Positions 8,322 to 21,464 are shown, counted from the stretch's first letter. The stretch: DNA of 64,000 nt from Planctomycetota bacterium (GCA_030836185.1 JAURQH010000052.1:48485-112484); one strand, 5' to 3'. The notes: generated from the sequence alone by a model not told the origin. Made by a program: numbers and translations.

Positions 8322-9887
8322 TTACTTCGAGAGATCGTAAACCAGCAGAACGTCCTGATCGCGGATAAACAGTTTCTTGTCGCCGACCACCGGATAAGCC
8401 CATTGCTGTCGTTCGCTTCTGAATTCTGCCGGCGTTTGAAACTGAGCAATTTGTTCATATTTCTCATGATTGGCTTTCAGCAATGTGATAGGTCCCTTTT
8501 CATCACGAACAATTAAATGTCCGTCAGCATAGGTCACAGAACCTTTTCCCGGTGCTCGGTCTTGCCATTGAATCTTTCCCGTTTTGGGATCGAGACAAGT
8601 CATGACTCCCGGATCGCTACTGCCATAGAGATATCCATCCACTAGCACCATGCCTCCGTGATGATTCTTCATGTCACGTGTATGATACTTGTGTTCTGCT
8701 TCAATTTTGTTACCCGCCGTTTCAAGACTGACAAGCGAACCGCCCGTGCCATAACCCGTGGCGTAAAACACCGAATCCGCGAATTGAATTGGTGAAGAGC
8801 AGTTCGCCGTACCGTTCACCGCATTTTTGTCTTCCCAGAGATAATCGCCCGTCTCCGCATGCACTCCAAAAATACGGTCGTGGACCATATTCACGTATTG
8901 TTTGACTCCTCCCACCTCGATGACGATGGCCGACGAATACCCGGCTTGTGGATTGCCGGGAGCCTGACAGGTCCACAGTGTTTGTCCCGTCCGTTTGTTG
9001 AGAGCCACCATGGTGCCGCGCTGTCCACCGGGAGTGCAGATGAGCTTTTCACCGTCGATCAAAACAGATTCACTGATCCCCCAAGTGATATTACTTCCAC
9101 CGAACTCCTGAAGAATGTTTTTCGACCAGATACCTCGACCGGCAGTCGTCATGCAGGCCAAGTCTCCATTGGCGCTCAGTGCATAAACAACTTCTCCATC
9201 GACAGTTGGCGTGGCACGCGGACCGCCTCCCATTCCGTCACTGCGTTTGTTTCCGATAGCTGTCGCCCAAAGTGCTTTCCCATCCGTAATACTGACTGCA
9301 AACACTGCTTCGCGGTCTCCCTGTGTTCCCATCGTAAAGACTTTGCCACCCGCAACCGAGACAGAAGAATACCCTTCTCCAAATCCTTTCTGAGACCACA
9401 ATGGTTTTGGCCCCGAAGAGGCCCAGTCCCAATTCAGATCTTTTTCAGTCGAGAGTCCATCTCTGTTCGGGCCTCGCAATTGTGGCCAGACGGCTCCATT
9501 ACTTGCGACCGCCGGTGCCTCAGACTTGTCCGGCATCGGTTCAGGCTCTGGGGTTGGTTTGGGCTTGGGAGTCGGCTTTGGTTTTGCAGGTGAGGCCGAT
9601 GTCTTCAAACTCACACGGCTAATCTGAGTTCCCGTTGTACTAACTGTTCCCGTGTAGCCAACTTTGATGTCCTCCAACTTGGCTGGCTTACCATCAATTT
9701 TGATACTTGCAGAGGATGAAATCGTAAGCCGCTTCGTAAAACTCCTTGCGGGTATTGAGATCGTCAGGGATCCACGTTTTGCATCAAATTGTTTGACGAC
9801 ACCACTATAGACTGCCGCAACCGACAATGACGGGGACACCAACGAAAATAGAAGAGCCAATAAAATCACACGAGAGGCAGAGAGCAT
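8322..9887 (-). CDS. Secreted PQQ-like beta-propeller protein
   Basis: A 521-residue exported protein. Residues 1-24 are a signal peptide (LLALLFSLVSPSLSVAA). Residues 25-95 form a small beta domain, followed by a Lys/Pro-rich linker (KPKPTPKPKPTPEPEP, about 98-120). From WPQLRGPNRDGLS (about 134) to the C terminus lies a WD-like PQQ_2 propeller with blades marked by GKALWAT, GQTLWTC, GDYLWED and GKIQWQD. In planctomycetes such proteins are common in the periplasm. The tryptophan-docking repeats are those of quinoprotein dehydrogenases, but the PQQ and calcium ligands of alcohol dehydrogenases are not evident, so a structural or binding role is as likely as an enzyme. Convergent with the ABC remnant. 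Confidence 0.88.
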   Translation of the reverse strand: MLSASRVILLALLFSLVSPSLSVAAVYSGVVKQFDAKRGSLTISIPARSFTKRLTISSSASIKIDGKPAKLEDIKVGYTGTVSTTGTQISRVSLKTSASPAKPKPTPKPKPTPEPEPMPDKSEAPAVASNGAVWPQLRGPNRDGLSTEKDLNWDWASSGPKPLWSQKGFGEGYSSVSVAGGKVFTMGTQGDREAVFAVSITDGKALWATAIGNKRSDGMGGGPRATPTVDGEVVYALSANGDLACMTTAGRGIWSKNILQEFGGSNITWGISESVLIDGEKLICTPGGQRGTMVALNKRTGQTLWTCQAPGNPQAGYSSAIVIEVGGVKQYVNMVHDRIFGVHAETGDYLWEDKNAVNGTANCSSPIQFADSVFYATGYGTGGSLVSLETAGNKIEAEHKYHTRDMKNHHGGMVLVDGYLYGSSDPGVMTCLDPKTGKIQWQDRAPGKGSVTYADGHLIVRDEKGPITLLKANHEKYEQIAQFQTPAEFRSERQQWAYPVVGDKKLFIRDQDVLLVYDLSK

Positions 9888-10027
9888 AGGAGACCTTATT
9901 ATGCGTGGGCAAACAATGAATCATACAGAGACGAACAATGGCCAGCGTGAAGTGTCTCTAACATCGTATTCACGATACCTGACCCATTATTGTGAGACAA
10001 GAGGAATCCCCACGCGACGCCTCCTCT

Positions 10028-10804
10028 TCACGGCAAAGTCACCCGACCACCATCGGCCACATAAGTCTGCCCCGTCACAAAACTCGATTGCTCAGTCAGT
10101 AAAAACGCAACCACTTCGGCAATCTCGGCAGGCTGACCGAAACGTGAGATCGGTGTCGAATCGATTAACGCCTGCTTCGCTTCGTCCGACACATTATCAA
10201 TAATGTCAGTATCTACGAGACCCGGAGCGACCGCATTCACACGAATATTATGAGGAGCAAACGCCTCGGCACAACTCCTGGTGAAGCCAATCACGCCTGC
10301 TTTCGTGGTGGCATACGAGATACAATTCTTTCGCGGACGCAAGCCGGCAATCGACGTGATGTTCACAATGCGACCGAAGTTCCGCTCAATCATGCTGTCT
10401 TTGACGGCCCAAGTTGTGAAGAACGGTCCGTCGAGATTGACGGCCTGCTCCCGTTTCCACATCTCGGCGGTGGTCTCATCATGAGAGGCCGGGTAGAAGA
10501 TACCGGCATTATTGACAAGTAATTCCACCGGACCAATTTGCGATTCGATTTCGGCGACAAGACTCTTCACATCGTCTTCGTTGGAAACATCGGCCTTCAC
10601 GGCAATCGCGGTCCCGCCGTCATTTTCAATCTTGCGGACCACTTCATGAGCGGCATCCCCGTTACTTTGATAATTGACGGCAACCTTGGCTCCCAATGAA
10701 GCCAGTTTCAGACAGATCGCCCGCCCGATACCGCGCGAGCCGCCGGTGACAAGGGCTACGCGATTGGTGAGTTGAGAGTTGTCGTTCGTCATGTCGATAT
10801 TCAT
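10028..10804 (-). CDS. Short-chain dehydrogenase/reductase, FabG-like
   Basis: A classical SDR of about 258 residues. It has the Rossmann glycine motif [11 protein letters not shown] (near residue 18), NNAG (near 94), the catalytic serine in ITSIAG, YxxxK as YATTK, and the C-terminal [12 protein letters not shown]. This is the pattern of 3-oxoacyl-ACP reductases, which reduce beta-keto groups with NADPH, though many such proteins act on other alcohols. The start at 10804 overlaps the stop of the upstream LRR gene as TAATG, which suggests translational coupling. No acyl carrier protein or other fab gene lies nearby, so a role in fatty acid synthesis is not proven. Confidence 0.88.
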   Translation of the reverse strand: MNIDMTNDNSQLTNRVALVTGGSRGIGRAICLKLASLGAKVAVNYQSNGDAAHEVVRKIENDGGTAIAVKADVSNEDDVKSLVAEIESQIGPVELLVNNAGIFYPASHDETTAEMWKREQAVNLDGPFFTTWAVKDSMIERNFGRIVNITSIAGLRPRKNCISYATTKAGVIGFTRSCAEAFAPHNIRVNAVAPGLVDTDIIDNVSDEAKQALIDSTPISRFGQPAEIAEVVAFLLTEQSSFVTGQTYVADGGRVTLP

Positions 10805-11553
10805 TAGTCCCAAAATTCATAAACAGAAAACTCCCGACCGCTTTGAATTTGACAGTCCGAATGAAGTTTTCGAAATTCGTTGAGTGCCTCATCTGAAAAC
10901 TGGGTCGTTCCAATCGAAAGCCATTTGAGGTGTGGCAATTGGCCGATTTCCCATAAATCCTGATCCGTCAGATCGCCTTCCACTCTCAACGCTCTCAGAT
11001 TGGGAAGTGTAACCAGTTCTCGAAAATCGGGGTCTTCAATTACTGATCCTGCGAGATCTAATTTTTCCAACGATTGCATCTTTGTTATTTGCCTAAATGA
11101 GCTTTTCGGTAGATCATAAAAATGAAACGAAAGGTATTCTATGGACGTGGACTTGACTAACTCTTTCAGTTCGGACTCAGAGATTTGAAATTCCAACTCC
11201 GCTTGGCCAAATGAGTCATAATCGAGAGACAACTCTCTCAACGCAGATCTACGAGCAAGAACCTTAGCCCCCTCGACAGTCAATCGAGTATTGTGTAAGA
11301 CCAACGCGGGACTATCCAATTCAACGATCAGACTGATTTCGGCTGGATCACTTTCATAGATTTCGATCTTTTCAAACTGGCACAATACCATGTATGCATC
11401 TTCTCCCAGAACGTCCCACACCCATTCAGGTGGCTCATAGCTCAATTCATAGCCATTGGACAAAACGGTATCAATGATCAGTGTCCTACGATAACAACGA
11501 TACCCGACGACACTCACCAACAAAGTGACCGTTAACACAGACGCCCACAACAA
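10804..11553 (-). CDS. Membrane-anchored leucine-rich-repeat protein
   Basis: About 249 residues with an N-terminal membrane anchor (LTVTLLVSVVGY) and irregular leucine-rich repeats from about residue 90 on, such as LRELSLDYDS, SLEKLDLAGS, NLRALRVEGD and HLKWLSIGTT. LRR proteins usually bind other proteins; this one would face the periplasm. The frame has no ATG: the first usable codon is TTG at 11553, and the sequence before it (RRIWRR, up to an in-frame stop) would make a better N terminus. An ATG with MHDPLSVRNS lies upstream in another frame, so a frameshift in the leader is possible. Its stop overlaps the SDR start. Confidence 0.6.
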   Translation of the reverse strand: MLWASVLTVTLLVSVVGYRCYRRTLIIDTVLSNGYELSYEPPEWVWDVLGEDAYMVLCQFEKIEIYESDPAEISLIVELDSPALVLHNTRLTVEGAKVLARRSALRELSLDYDSFGQAELEFQISESELKELVKSTSIEYLSFHFYDLPKSSFRQITKMQSLEKLDLAGSVIEDPDFRELVTLPNLRALRVEGDLTDQDLWEIGQLPHLKWLSIGTTQFSDEALNEFRKLHSDCQIQSGREFSVYEFWD

Positions 11554-11828
11554 CCGCCGCCAGATACGGCGGGAGGCCGATTGTTGACTGTGCGATTAAT
11601 CGAGAGTTTCGGACGCTGAGTGGATCATGCATCCAGACTAGGCTTTTCACACAAATGAAGCTAGACCTCACAGAGAGCGATCATCTAGAGAAACTTGCAA
11701 TCCTCTATCCCACGGGCCTCTTTCAGTGTCAGACCAGTTGGAAAATCCCCCTCGGTTGGAATTTTCGCAACGGCAACTTACAATTCGGGTTCGAGGAATT
11801 TGAGGCATTCTCACGTGACTCCCGAAAC
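11554..11828. other. Intergenic region, no supported gene
   Basis: The 275 bases between the LRR gene and the repeat cluster contain no protein I can support. A short plus-strand frame beginning at 11655 (MKLDLTESDHLEKLAILYPT) runs into the REP-like element and looks accidental or decayed. Confidence 0.4.
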
Positions 11829-11850
11829 GTAGGTCAGGCTGTGCCTGACA
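11829..11850 (+). repeat. REP-like palindrome, type A copy 1
   Basis: A GTAG-headed element with stem GTCAGGC and GCCTGAC around a TGT loop. The 22 bases recur exactly, inverted, at 11967-11988, so the two form a divergent pair like the BIME units of other bacteria. Confidence 0.75.
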
Positions 11851-11966
11851 GACTGTAAAAGAGTCAGGAACACTCGATGAGAGTCAGCAAGTGGCACCCA
11901 GTCAACGAAATCAGATAACCAATGCGAGTTCACCGCACACGCAACTGAAGTCAACGCAGACAGAAA

Positions 11967-11988
11967 TGTCAGGCACAGCCTGACCTAC
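11967..11988 (-). repeat. REP-like palindrome, type A copy 2
   Basis: Exact reverse complement of 11829-11850, giving a 22-bp inverted pair 116 bases apart in the gap before ileS. Confidence 0.75.
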
Positions 11989-12006
11989 CAGAAGAACAAT
12001 CAGAGC

Positions 12007-12027
12007 GTAGGGCCGGTTCTACCGGCC
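12007..12027 (+). repeat. REP-like palindrome, type B copy 1
   Basis: GTAG head followed by the perfect stem GGCCGGT / ACCGGCC with TCT loop. The same element with a TCC loop occurs at 17920-17940 and, inverted, at 51996-52016. Confidence 0.75.
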
Positions 12028-12085
12028 AGAAGTCATAAGCAGACAGACGAACCAAGATCGATAGGCCAACCAAAGACAACACCAC

Positions 12086-12106
12086 GGTCCGCACAGCGGA
12101 CCCTAC
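12086..12106 (-). repeat. REP-like palindrome, type C
   Basis: On the minus strand a GTAG head is followed by stem GGTCCGC / GCGGACC with loop TGT. Same architecture as types A and B with a different stem sequence. The next 40 bases (to about 12144) hold a further imperfect dyad with GGTGCC and GGGCAC. Confidence 0.65.
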
Positions 12107-12165
12107 GGACGGGTGCCATGTCCTTGCTGGCGTGGGCACGTCCTCAGATGACCAACATTTAATAT

Positions 12166-12205
12166 GTAGGCTGGGTTAGAAGAGTCAAACGATTCGTAAC
12201 CCAGC
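12166..12205 (+). repeat. REP-like palindrome, type D copy 1
   Basis: GTAG head, then GCTGGGTTA and, 18 bases later, TAACCCAGC: a perfect 9-bp stem with a longer loop. A related element lies inverted at 12220-12250. Confidence 0.6.
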
Positions 12206-12219
12206 AGAGAGAATCACAA

Positions 12220-12250
12220 GCTGGGATACGCTGACGCTATCCCAGCCTAC
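12220..12250 (-). repeat. REP-like palindrome, type D copy 2
   Basis: On the minus strand GTAG precedes GCTGGGATA ... TATCCCAGC (9-bp stem). It is related to the element at 12166-12205 and ends 44 bases before the ileS start. Confidence 0.6.
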
Positions 12251-12294
12251 TTATCGAAATTCTAATTCCTAACAACTAACTCCTATCATCCACC

Positions 12295-16332
<4,038 letters not shown>

Positions 16333-16339
16333 TTGCCGA

Positions 16340-16433
16340 TAGCCCACGAGCGCAAGCTCGCGGGATGCGTACAATTTGCATTCCACTTCGCAACAGCGAT
16401 TAACCCATCCCTCGTGCTTGCGCCCGAGGGCTA
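16340..16433. repeat. Inverted pair of GGCTATG-type repeats
   Basis: 16340-16367 and 16406-16433 are reverse complements at 24 of 28 positions, each with an inner palindrome around GCAAGC or GCTTGC. Together they could fold into one long hairpin between ileS and trmL. Related single copies ending in GGCTATG lie at 17738-17766, 62018-62046 and 63848-63874. Confidence 0.65.
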
Positions 16434-16444
16434 TGACATCTTAT

Positions 16445-16918
16445 ATGACCGCACCTCTCCTCCATGTCGTTCTGCATCAACCCGAGATTCCCCAAAACAC
16501 CGGGAACATCGGACGAACCTGCGTGGCGGTCGGGGCAAAACTCTGGTTGGTTCGACCACTCGGTTTTCGACTCGATGAAAAACATCTGCGTCGGGCGGGG
16601 ATGGATTACTGGCCGCATCTTGATTACGAAGTGGTCGATAGCTGGCAGGAATTGCGCGAAAAGCTGCCCTCAGAATCGACCATCTGGCTGGTGGAAAATG
16701 CGGGCGGAAGGATGACTTGGGACGCCGAGTATCAACGGGGAGACGTACTCGTCTTCGGCTGCGAAGGCAGGGGATTGCCACAATCGATCATCGACGAACA
16801 CCGCGACCACGTCGTCGAATTGCCGATGACCGAACTGGTCCGTAGTTTGAATCTGGCGAGCACTGTGAACACGGCGGTGTATGAGGCGGTGAGACAATTC
16901 GGAGGGTTGGATCTGTAG
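16445..16918 (+). CDS. trmL: tRNA (cytidine(34)-2'-O)-methyltransferase, SPOUT family
   Basis: A 157-residue protein, the exact length of E. coli TrmL/YibK. It methylates the 2'-hydroxyl of the wobble nucleotide in tRNA-Leu with S-adenosylmethionine. Motifs in order: [15 protein letters not shown] at the N terminus, [20 protein letters not shown], then the trefoil-knot cofactor loops [10 protein letters not shown] and [17 protein letters not shown]. The start at 16445 (MTAPLLHV) is chosen because the in-frame ATG at 16433 is the last base group of the upstream dispersed repeat. It follows ileS by 112 bases, so two tRNA-related genes are neighbours. Confidence 0.9.
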   Translation: MTAPLLHVVLHQPEIPQNTGNIGRTCVAVGAKLWLVRPLGFRLDEKHLRRAGMDYWPHLDYEVVDSWQELREKLPSESTIWLVENAGGRMTWDAEYQRGDVLVFGCEGRGLPQSIIDEHRDHVVELPMTELVRSLNLASTVNTAVYEAVRQFGGLDL

Positions 16919-17919
16919 AGTAGGGTCAACCAGATTTTTTTGACGCAAAGGCGGTAAGGCGCTAAGAAACGCGAAGACATTTTGAGTCGTTTGCGCAAGC
17001 AAGCCGGTCTGAGAGCATAGAATGCAGTTGAAGTGGATTTGCCGCACGTGTTTTGAAGATTTCAAAGACAGCTATGATCTGAGAAGTTCAACTTCTGAAT
17101 AGAGACTTTCATGACCTCCGTTTCTGAGCCTCCTCGCGTTCAGGTCTCAAATATTTCGAGGCGTGGTGTGAGTCTTCCCACAGTTCCCCCTGCAAATTGC
17201 CATCGATGGTGAGGACTTATTCGATTGATTCGTCTGATTCGTGGTTTCTCCTTCTAGCCACTTGTGCTTTCAGCAATCCACTTGGCGAGCAGATAATGCT
17301 ACCCTTGGTTCAAGCCTTTATATTTTTCTCTGCGGCTCTGCGTCATAACTATTTGCTATCGGTGAAAATCCGTTTTATCAGTTTCATCCGTGTTCTACTT
17401 TTACCAAACCACTCGACAACACAGTTCACTTATCCAACGCCTCATTGATTCCTTCGCGTCTTGGCGCGAGATGATTGTTTCATCAATAAATTGTCGGATT
17501 ACGGCTCTATAAGCTCTCTGCGTTCTCTGTGAACTCTACGGTTCTAATCATTTCTCTACGTTCTTGCGAACGCAGCTACGACCATTTCACTCTTTGCGTT
17601 TCTCTGCTTGCGTTTCTCTGCGGCTTGGTGACTTTGCGTCATCATGATTTGATCCGTGACAATCCGTTTTATCCGTGTTCTATTTCTTAGCCTGTCCGCG
17701 TGATTGCGATGGCCAGCCGAATATGATTCGCACCTGTCCCGACTGCTTGCACAGTGCGGGCTATGATCACTCCTAATTGGTCTTGCCGAATGGTCTCTAC
17801 CAGAGTTAGCGTTTATCGATTTTGGATTTTGGATTGCCGATTTTGGAAGCCGTGAATCCAAAACCCTCGATCTTTAGCAATTTGAACGTCATCACAACTC
17901 AACAACGAGCACAGATTTC
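16919..17919. other. Gene-free region of sentence-like degenerate repeats
   Basis: About 1 kb without a supportable gene. It is filled with low-complexity tracts built of short words: GACGCAAAGGCG...GCGCTAAG near 16938-16975; ATTCGATTGATTCGTCTGAT at 17219; CTCTGCGGCTCTGCGTCAT near 17330; ATCCGTTTTATC...TCATCCGTG near 17368; TTGCGTTTCTCTGCTTGCG near 17595; AATCCGTTTTATCCGTG near 17660; and GATTTTGGATTTTGGATTGC near 17818. A GGCTATG-type palindrome is at 17738-17766. Short frames here look accidental. Confidence 0.6.
17738..17766 (+). repeat. GGCTATG-type repeat copy
   Basis: Palindromic core GCTTGC...GTGC followed by GGGCTATGATCA, matching the repeats at 16406-16433, 62018-62046 and 63848-63874. 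Confidence 0.5.
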
Positions 17920-18212
17920 GTAGGGCCGGTTCCACCGGCCAAGGATGACAGGACTCCGTTTCGTCTCATGGTTTGTTTACCAATGACGACCTCTGCAACG
18001 TGAAAAAGGAGGCGAATTCGCGTGGCGTGGAAAATGCGCACCGACATGGGGGCATTTTTCACGCCAGATGCGTTTTGACACAAACCGAACGAGGTCAACA
18101 AGTTGCTCAAGATTTGGAAGATTTGGAAGATTTGGAATCAAGATTCGGGAAGATTTGATTTCAAGATTCCGAAAAGGCACACCCCCAAATCATCGAATCT
18201 TCAAATCTTGAA
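17920..18212 (+). repeat. Dispersed ~290-bp element, copy 1
   Basis: Begins with a type B REP palindrome (17920-17940, GTAG head) followed by AAGGAT, and ends in CACCCCCAAATCATCG plus AATCTTCAAATCTTGAA. The interior matches 51767-52016 (reverse strand) closely for more than 150 bases: AATGACGACC, TGCAACGTGA, AAAGGAGGCGA, TTCGCGTGGCGTGGA, ATGCGCACC, ATGCGTTTTGAC, CAAACCGAACGA, GTCAACAA. Copy 1 has an extra amplified block with GATTTGGAA three times near 18112-18138. No transposase. Short frames exist on both strands but differ in length between copies, so a non-coding or non-autonomous mobile element is more likely than a gene. Confidence 0.75.
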
Positions 18213-18457
18213 ATGAGGGTTCAATGTCTGGAAAAGTTCTGCTCGTGAAAGGGACTGGTCAATAATCGACACAATATCGTTGCCCTGCTGTTTTCACCTG
18301 CGTTTTTGCTCAAATAACATTTCAGTATAGACAGCATCTGCATGGTTTACCGGGCCTTTCCGAGTCGGTAAGATATGGAGAAATTGATATTTACGAAGTT
18401 GTACACAACCCGCCTGCGGACGCTCTGTTCGGGCTACAAAACCTCCACCGATCAACC
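18213..18457. other. sucC upstream region
   Basis: 245 bases between the dispersed repeat and sucC. AT-rich in the middle and likely to hold the sucCD promoter; no operator is recognisable. No Shine-Dalgarno is seen right before the ATG. Confidence 0.4.
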
Positions 18458-19642
18458 ATGAAAATTCACGAATATCAGGGGAAACAACTCCTGAAAGACT
18501 TCGGCGTCACTGTCCCACGCGGAATCGTTGTCAAAAGTGCCGATGAAGCCTCCGTCGCCTACAAAACTCTCGGCGGCGATTTGGCTGTCCTGAAATCACA
18601 AATTCACGCCGGTGGTCGCGGAAAAGGTCGCTTCAAAGAAGATCAGGATCAAGCCGGTGTGGTGCTGGTGCGGTCGGCTGACGAAGCTTCCGAGAACGCC
18701 AATAAAATGCTCGGCAACACGCTGGTCACGATTCAAACCGGAGAAGAAGGCAAGAAGGTCGGAACGCTGTATCTTGAAGAAGGTCTCGAAATCGAGAACG
18801 AATTGTACCTGGCTGTTGTGATTGATCGTGAGATCGGCTTACCGATGCTCATCATTTCCTCGGAAGGGGGAATGGACATCGAAGAAGTGGCTGAGAACAC
18901 ACCCGAAAAGATTCTGCACGAACCGTTCGACGCTGGTTATGGACTCCATACCTTCCAAGCCGTCAAGCTGGCCTTCAAACTTGGGCTCGAAGGACCGGCC
19001 ATTCGCAGTGCGGCGAAGTTCCTGCCCAAGTTTTGCGATTTCTTCCTGAAAAACGATTGCGACATGGCAGAGATCAATCCACTGGTCGTCACCAAAGCGG
19101 GCGACATCATGCCATTGGACTCCAAGATTTCCTTCGATGGCAACGCTCTGTTCCGTCATAAAAACTTTTCGGAACTGCGAGACCTGCAGGAAGAAGAGCC
19201 AACCGAAGTTCGTGCCCAGGAAGCGGGCCTGAGTTACGTGAAACTGGAAGGGAACATCGGCTGTCTGGTCAATGGAGCCGGTTTGGCCATGTCCACGATG
19301 GACCTGATCAAGCTGCACGGCGGCGAACCTGCCAACTTCCTCGACGTGGGCGGCGGCGCCAATGTCGATCAAGTCACAGAAGCGTTTCGCATCATCCTGG
19401 CTGACCACAACGTGAAAGCGGTTCTGGTCAACATTTTCGGCGGCATCATGAAATGCGACACGATTGTGGAAGCACTTCTGGAAGCTTACGAGAAAGTCGG
19501 CATCACGGTTCCTTTAGTCGTGCGACTCGAAGGAACGAATGTCGAAAAAGCTCGCGAGATGCTGGGGAACAGCGGTCGAGACATTATCACGGCAACCGAC
19601 CTGACCGACGCGGCCCAAAAAGTCGTGGCGACTCTGGTCTAA
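18458..19642 (+). CDS. sucC: Succinyl-CoA synthetase beta subunit (ADP-forming type)
   Basis: A 394-residue beta subunit that with SucD converts succinyl-CoA, phosphate and NDP to succinate, CoA and NTP in the citric acid cycle. It starts [17 protein letters not shown], has the ATP-grasp lysine/glycine loop [10 protein letters not shown] near residue 50, the Mg-binding [11 protein letters not shown] near 207, and C-terminal FLDVGGGA and [10 protein letters not shown] signatures of the CoA-ligase fold. Length fits the family (388-395). It is followed 64 bases later by sucD on the same strand, so they should form one operon. Confidence 0.96.
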   Translation: MKIHEYQGKQLLKDFGVTVPRGIVVKSADEASVAYKTLGGDLAVLKSQIHAGGRGKGRFKEDQDQAGVVLVRSADEASENANKMLGNTLVTIQTGEEGKKVGTLYLEEGLEIENELYLAVVIDREIGLPMLIISSEGGMDIEEVAENTPEKILHEPFDAGYGLHTFQAVKLAFKLGLEGPAIRSAAKFLPKFCDFFLKNDCDMAEINPLVVTKAGDIMPLDSKISFDGNALFRHKNFSELRDLQEEEPTEVRAQEAGLSYVKLEGNIGCLVNGAGLAMSTMDLIKLHGGEPANFLDVGGGANVDQVTEAFRIILADHNVKAVLVNIFGGIMKCDTIVEALLEAYEKVGITVPLVVRLEGTNVEKAREMLGNSGRDIITATDLTDAAQKVVATLV

Positions 19643-19667
19643 GATTCAGCGCCGACCACAGACCTTA

Positions 19668-19695
19668 CTAATTACTAAAAACTAATTACTAAAAA
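19668..19695 (+). repeat. Tandem 14-bp repeat between sucC and sucD
   Basis: Two exact copies of CTAATTACTAAAAA lie head to tail just before the sucD start. Similar CTAACAACTAACTCC wording occurs right before ileS (12266-12284), so such A/T-rich leaders may be a local style of start region. Confidence 0.6.
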
Positions 19696-19706
19696 CTAGC
19701 CATACT

Positions 19707-20603
19707 ATGAGCATCCTCGTCGATAGCGAAACACGGATCATCACACAGGGCATCACCGGTAATGCGGGCCTGTTTCACTCTCAAAAATCACGCGAATACG
19801 CTCGCGATGAATGCGGACGCTCTGAAGACGTGTTCGTTGGTGGTGTGACTCCCGGCAAGGGAGGAACCGAAGTTGACGGCTTCCCCGTCTTCAATACCGT
19901 CGCCGAAGCACGAGAAAAAACGGGCGCCAATGTCTCGTTGATTTTTGTGCCGCCACCATTTTGTGCCGACGCCATCATGGAAGCCGCCGATGCGGGGATC
20001 GAATTGATCGTCGCGATCACCGAGGGCGTTCCGGTTCTCGATATGGTCAAAGCCAAGAACTATCTCAAAGGCAAGAAGTCACGCCTGATCGGACCAAACT
20101 GCCCCGGAATCATCACACCGGGCGTCGCCAAGATCGGCATCATGCCGGGATATATTCACACACCGGGATCAATCGGACTGATCTCGAAAAGTGGAACCCT
20201 CACCTATGAAGCCGCTTGGCAATTGGGCAATGTGGGACTCGGACAATCCACAGCGGTGGGTATCGGTGGAGACCCCATTATTGGAACCAACTTCATCGAC
20301 CTGCTCGAAATGTTCGAGAACGATCCCAAAACCGAAGCGATGTTGATGATCGGCGAGATTGGTGGAAATGCCGAGATCGAAGCCGCCCAATACATCAAGG
20401 AGCATGTGACCAAGCCTGTCGCCGCGTTCATTGCCGGAAAGACAGCGCCTCCCGGAAAACGGATGGGACACGCCGGTGCCATCATCGCTGGCGGTAAAGG
20501 AACAGCCGCCGAGAAAGTCGCCGCGTTGGAAGCCGCCGGCGTTGAAGTCGCAGAAAGCCCCGCCGACATGGGTGCCGCAGTCAAACGAGCATTACAGAAG
20601 TAG
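19707..20603 (+). CDS. sucD: Succinyl-CoA synthetase alpha subunit
   Basis: A 298-residue alpha subunit partnering SucC. It has the CoA-binding Rossmann part ([13 protein letters not shown], near residue 14), [14 protein letters not shown] (near 115) and the phospho-histidine loop [14 protein letters not shown] (near 253) that carries the phosphate between succinyl phosphate and nucleotide. Glycine-rich [12 protein letters not shown] also fits. Length is normal. No Shine-Dalgarno is visible; two 14-bp direct repeats end 11 bases before the ATG. Confidence 0.96.
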   Translation: MSILVDSETRIITQGITGNAGLFHSQKSREYARDECGRSEDVFVGGVTPGKGGTEVDGFPVFNTVAEAREKTGANVSLIFVPPPFCADAIMEAADAGIELIVAITEGVPVLDMVKAKNYLKGKKSRLIGPNCPGIITPGVAKIGIMPGYIHTPGSIGLISKSGTLTYEAAWQLGNVGLGQSTAVGIGGDPIIGTNFIDLLEMFENDPKTEAMLMIGEIGGNAEIEAAQYIKEHVTKPVAAFIAGKTAPPGKRMGHAGAIIAGGKGTAAEKVAALEAAGVEVAESPADMGAAVKRALQK

Positions 20604-20657
20604 AACCATTTGTACTGCGGATGAACAAGACCACTTCACCAGAGATAATTTGACGAC

Positions 20658-21464
20658 ATGCTCCACGGCCAGAAAGTTGTTGTCGTCCTGCCTGCCTACA
20701 AAGCCGGTAAGACTCTGGAAAAAACGGTCGCCGAGATTCCTGCAGACACTGTCGATGAGATCCTGCTGGTCGATGATCACAGTAACGACAACACCGTTGA
20801 AGTTGCCGAAAAACTCGGTTTAAAGGTTTTTGTCCATCCCGAAAATCGTGGGTACGGCGGCAATCAAAAGACCTGCTACACCGAAGCACTACGATTGGGA
20901 GCCGACATTGTCGTCATGTTGCATCCCGACTATCAATATGATCCGCGACTGGTGACCGCAATGGCGGCAATGATCGCCTCGGGGATTTATGACGCGGTTC
21001 TCGGTTCGAGGATTCTCGATGCTAGGGCGCTACACGGCGGAATGCCCAAGTACAAGTACATTTTCAATCGACTTTTAACGGCATCACAGAACATGCTGTT
21101 GGGTTCAAAACTCTCAGAATTTCATACTGGCTATCGTGCGTTCAGCCGTAAGGTTCTGGAGACACTTCCTCTCTTGGCAAACTCAGACGATTTCGTCTTC
21201 GACAATCAAATGCTCACTCAATGCCAGGCGTTTGATTTCAGCATGGGAGAGATCAGTTGTCCCACCAAATATTTCCCGGAAGCCAGTTCCATCAGTTTTG
21301 GCCGTTCGGTCACCTATGGCCTGGGAGTTTTGAAAACCTCCCTCACCTATCGCTTTTGGAAATGGAAGCTCTGCAAACCGGTCATCTTTTCCCGAGATCA
21401 ACAACTGCGATTGAAGACTCAATTGGTTAAATCGGCGAACTCTGATCACTCGGAAGATTCTTGA
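20658..21464 (+). CDS. Family 2 glycosyltransferase (dolichol-phosphate-mannose-synthase-like)
   Basis: A 268-residue GT-A fold enzyme. Residues 6-110 carry the nucleotide-sugar part: [31 protein letters not shown] and, as the likely metal site, [10 protein letters not shown]. Acceptor-side motifs include HTGYRAFSR near residue 155. The form is close to polyprenol-phosphate mannose/glucose synthases, but no C-terminal GtrA helices are present, so it may be soluble or peripheral. It lies 54 bases after sucD on the same strand; a metabolic link with sucCD is not apparent. Confidence 0.85.
   Translation: MLHGQKVVVVLPAYKAGKTLEKTVAEIPADTVDEILLVDDHSNDNTVEVAEKLGLKVFVHPENRGYGGNQKTCYTEALRLGADIVVMLHPDYQYDPRLVTAMAAMIASGIYDAVLGSRILDARALHGGMPKYKYIFNRLLTASQNMLLGSKLSEFHTGYRAFSRKVLETLPLLANSDDFVFDNQMLTQCQAFDFSMGEISCPTKYFPEASSISFGRSVTYGLGVLKTSLTYRFWKWKLCKPVIFSRDQQLRLKTQLVKSANSDHSEDS

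Noticed and set aside
9901..10203. 100-residue plus frame between the PQQ and SDR genes
   Set aside because: Overlaps the SDR C terminus and shows no ribosome site or family.
17197..17861. Short frames in the repeat-rich gap downstream of trmL
   Set aside because: Built from repeated words and differ in all frames; not genes.
17973..18158. 61-residue frames in the dispersed element (both copies)
   Set aside because: First 20 residues match between copies, but the rest diverges by frame changes, as expected from non-coding DNA with local similarity.
19668..19695. Tandem repeats as a CRISPR
   Set aside because: Only two adjacent units with no spacers.
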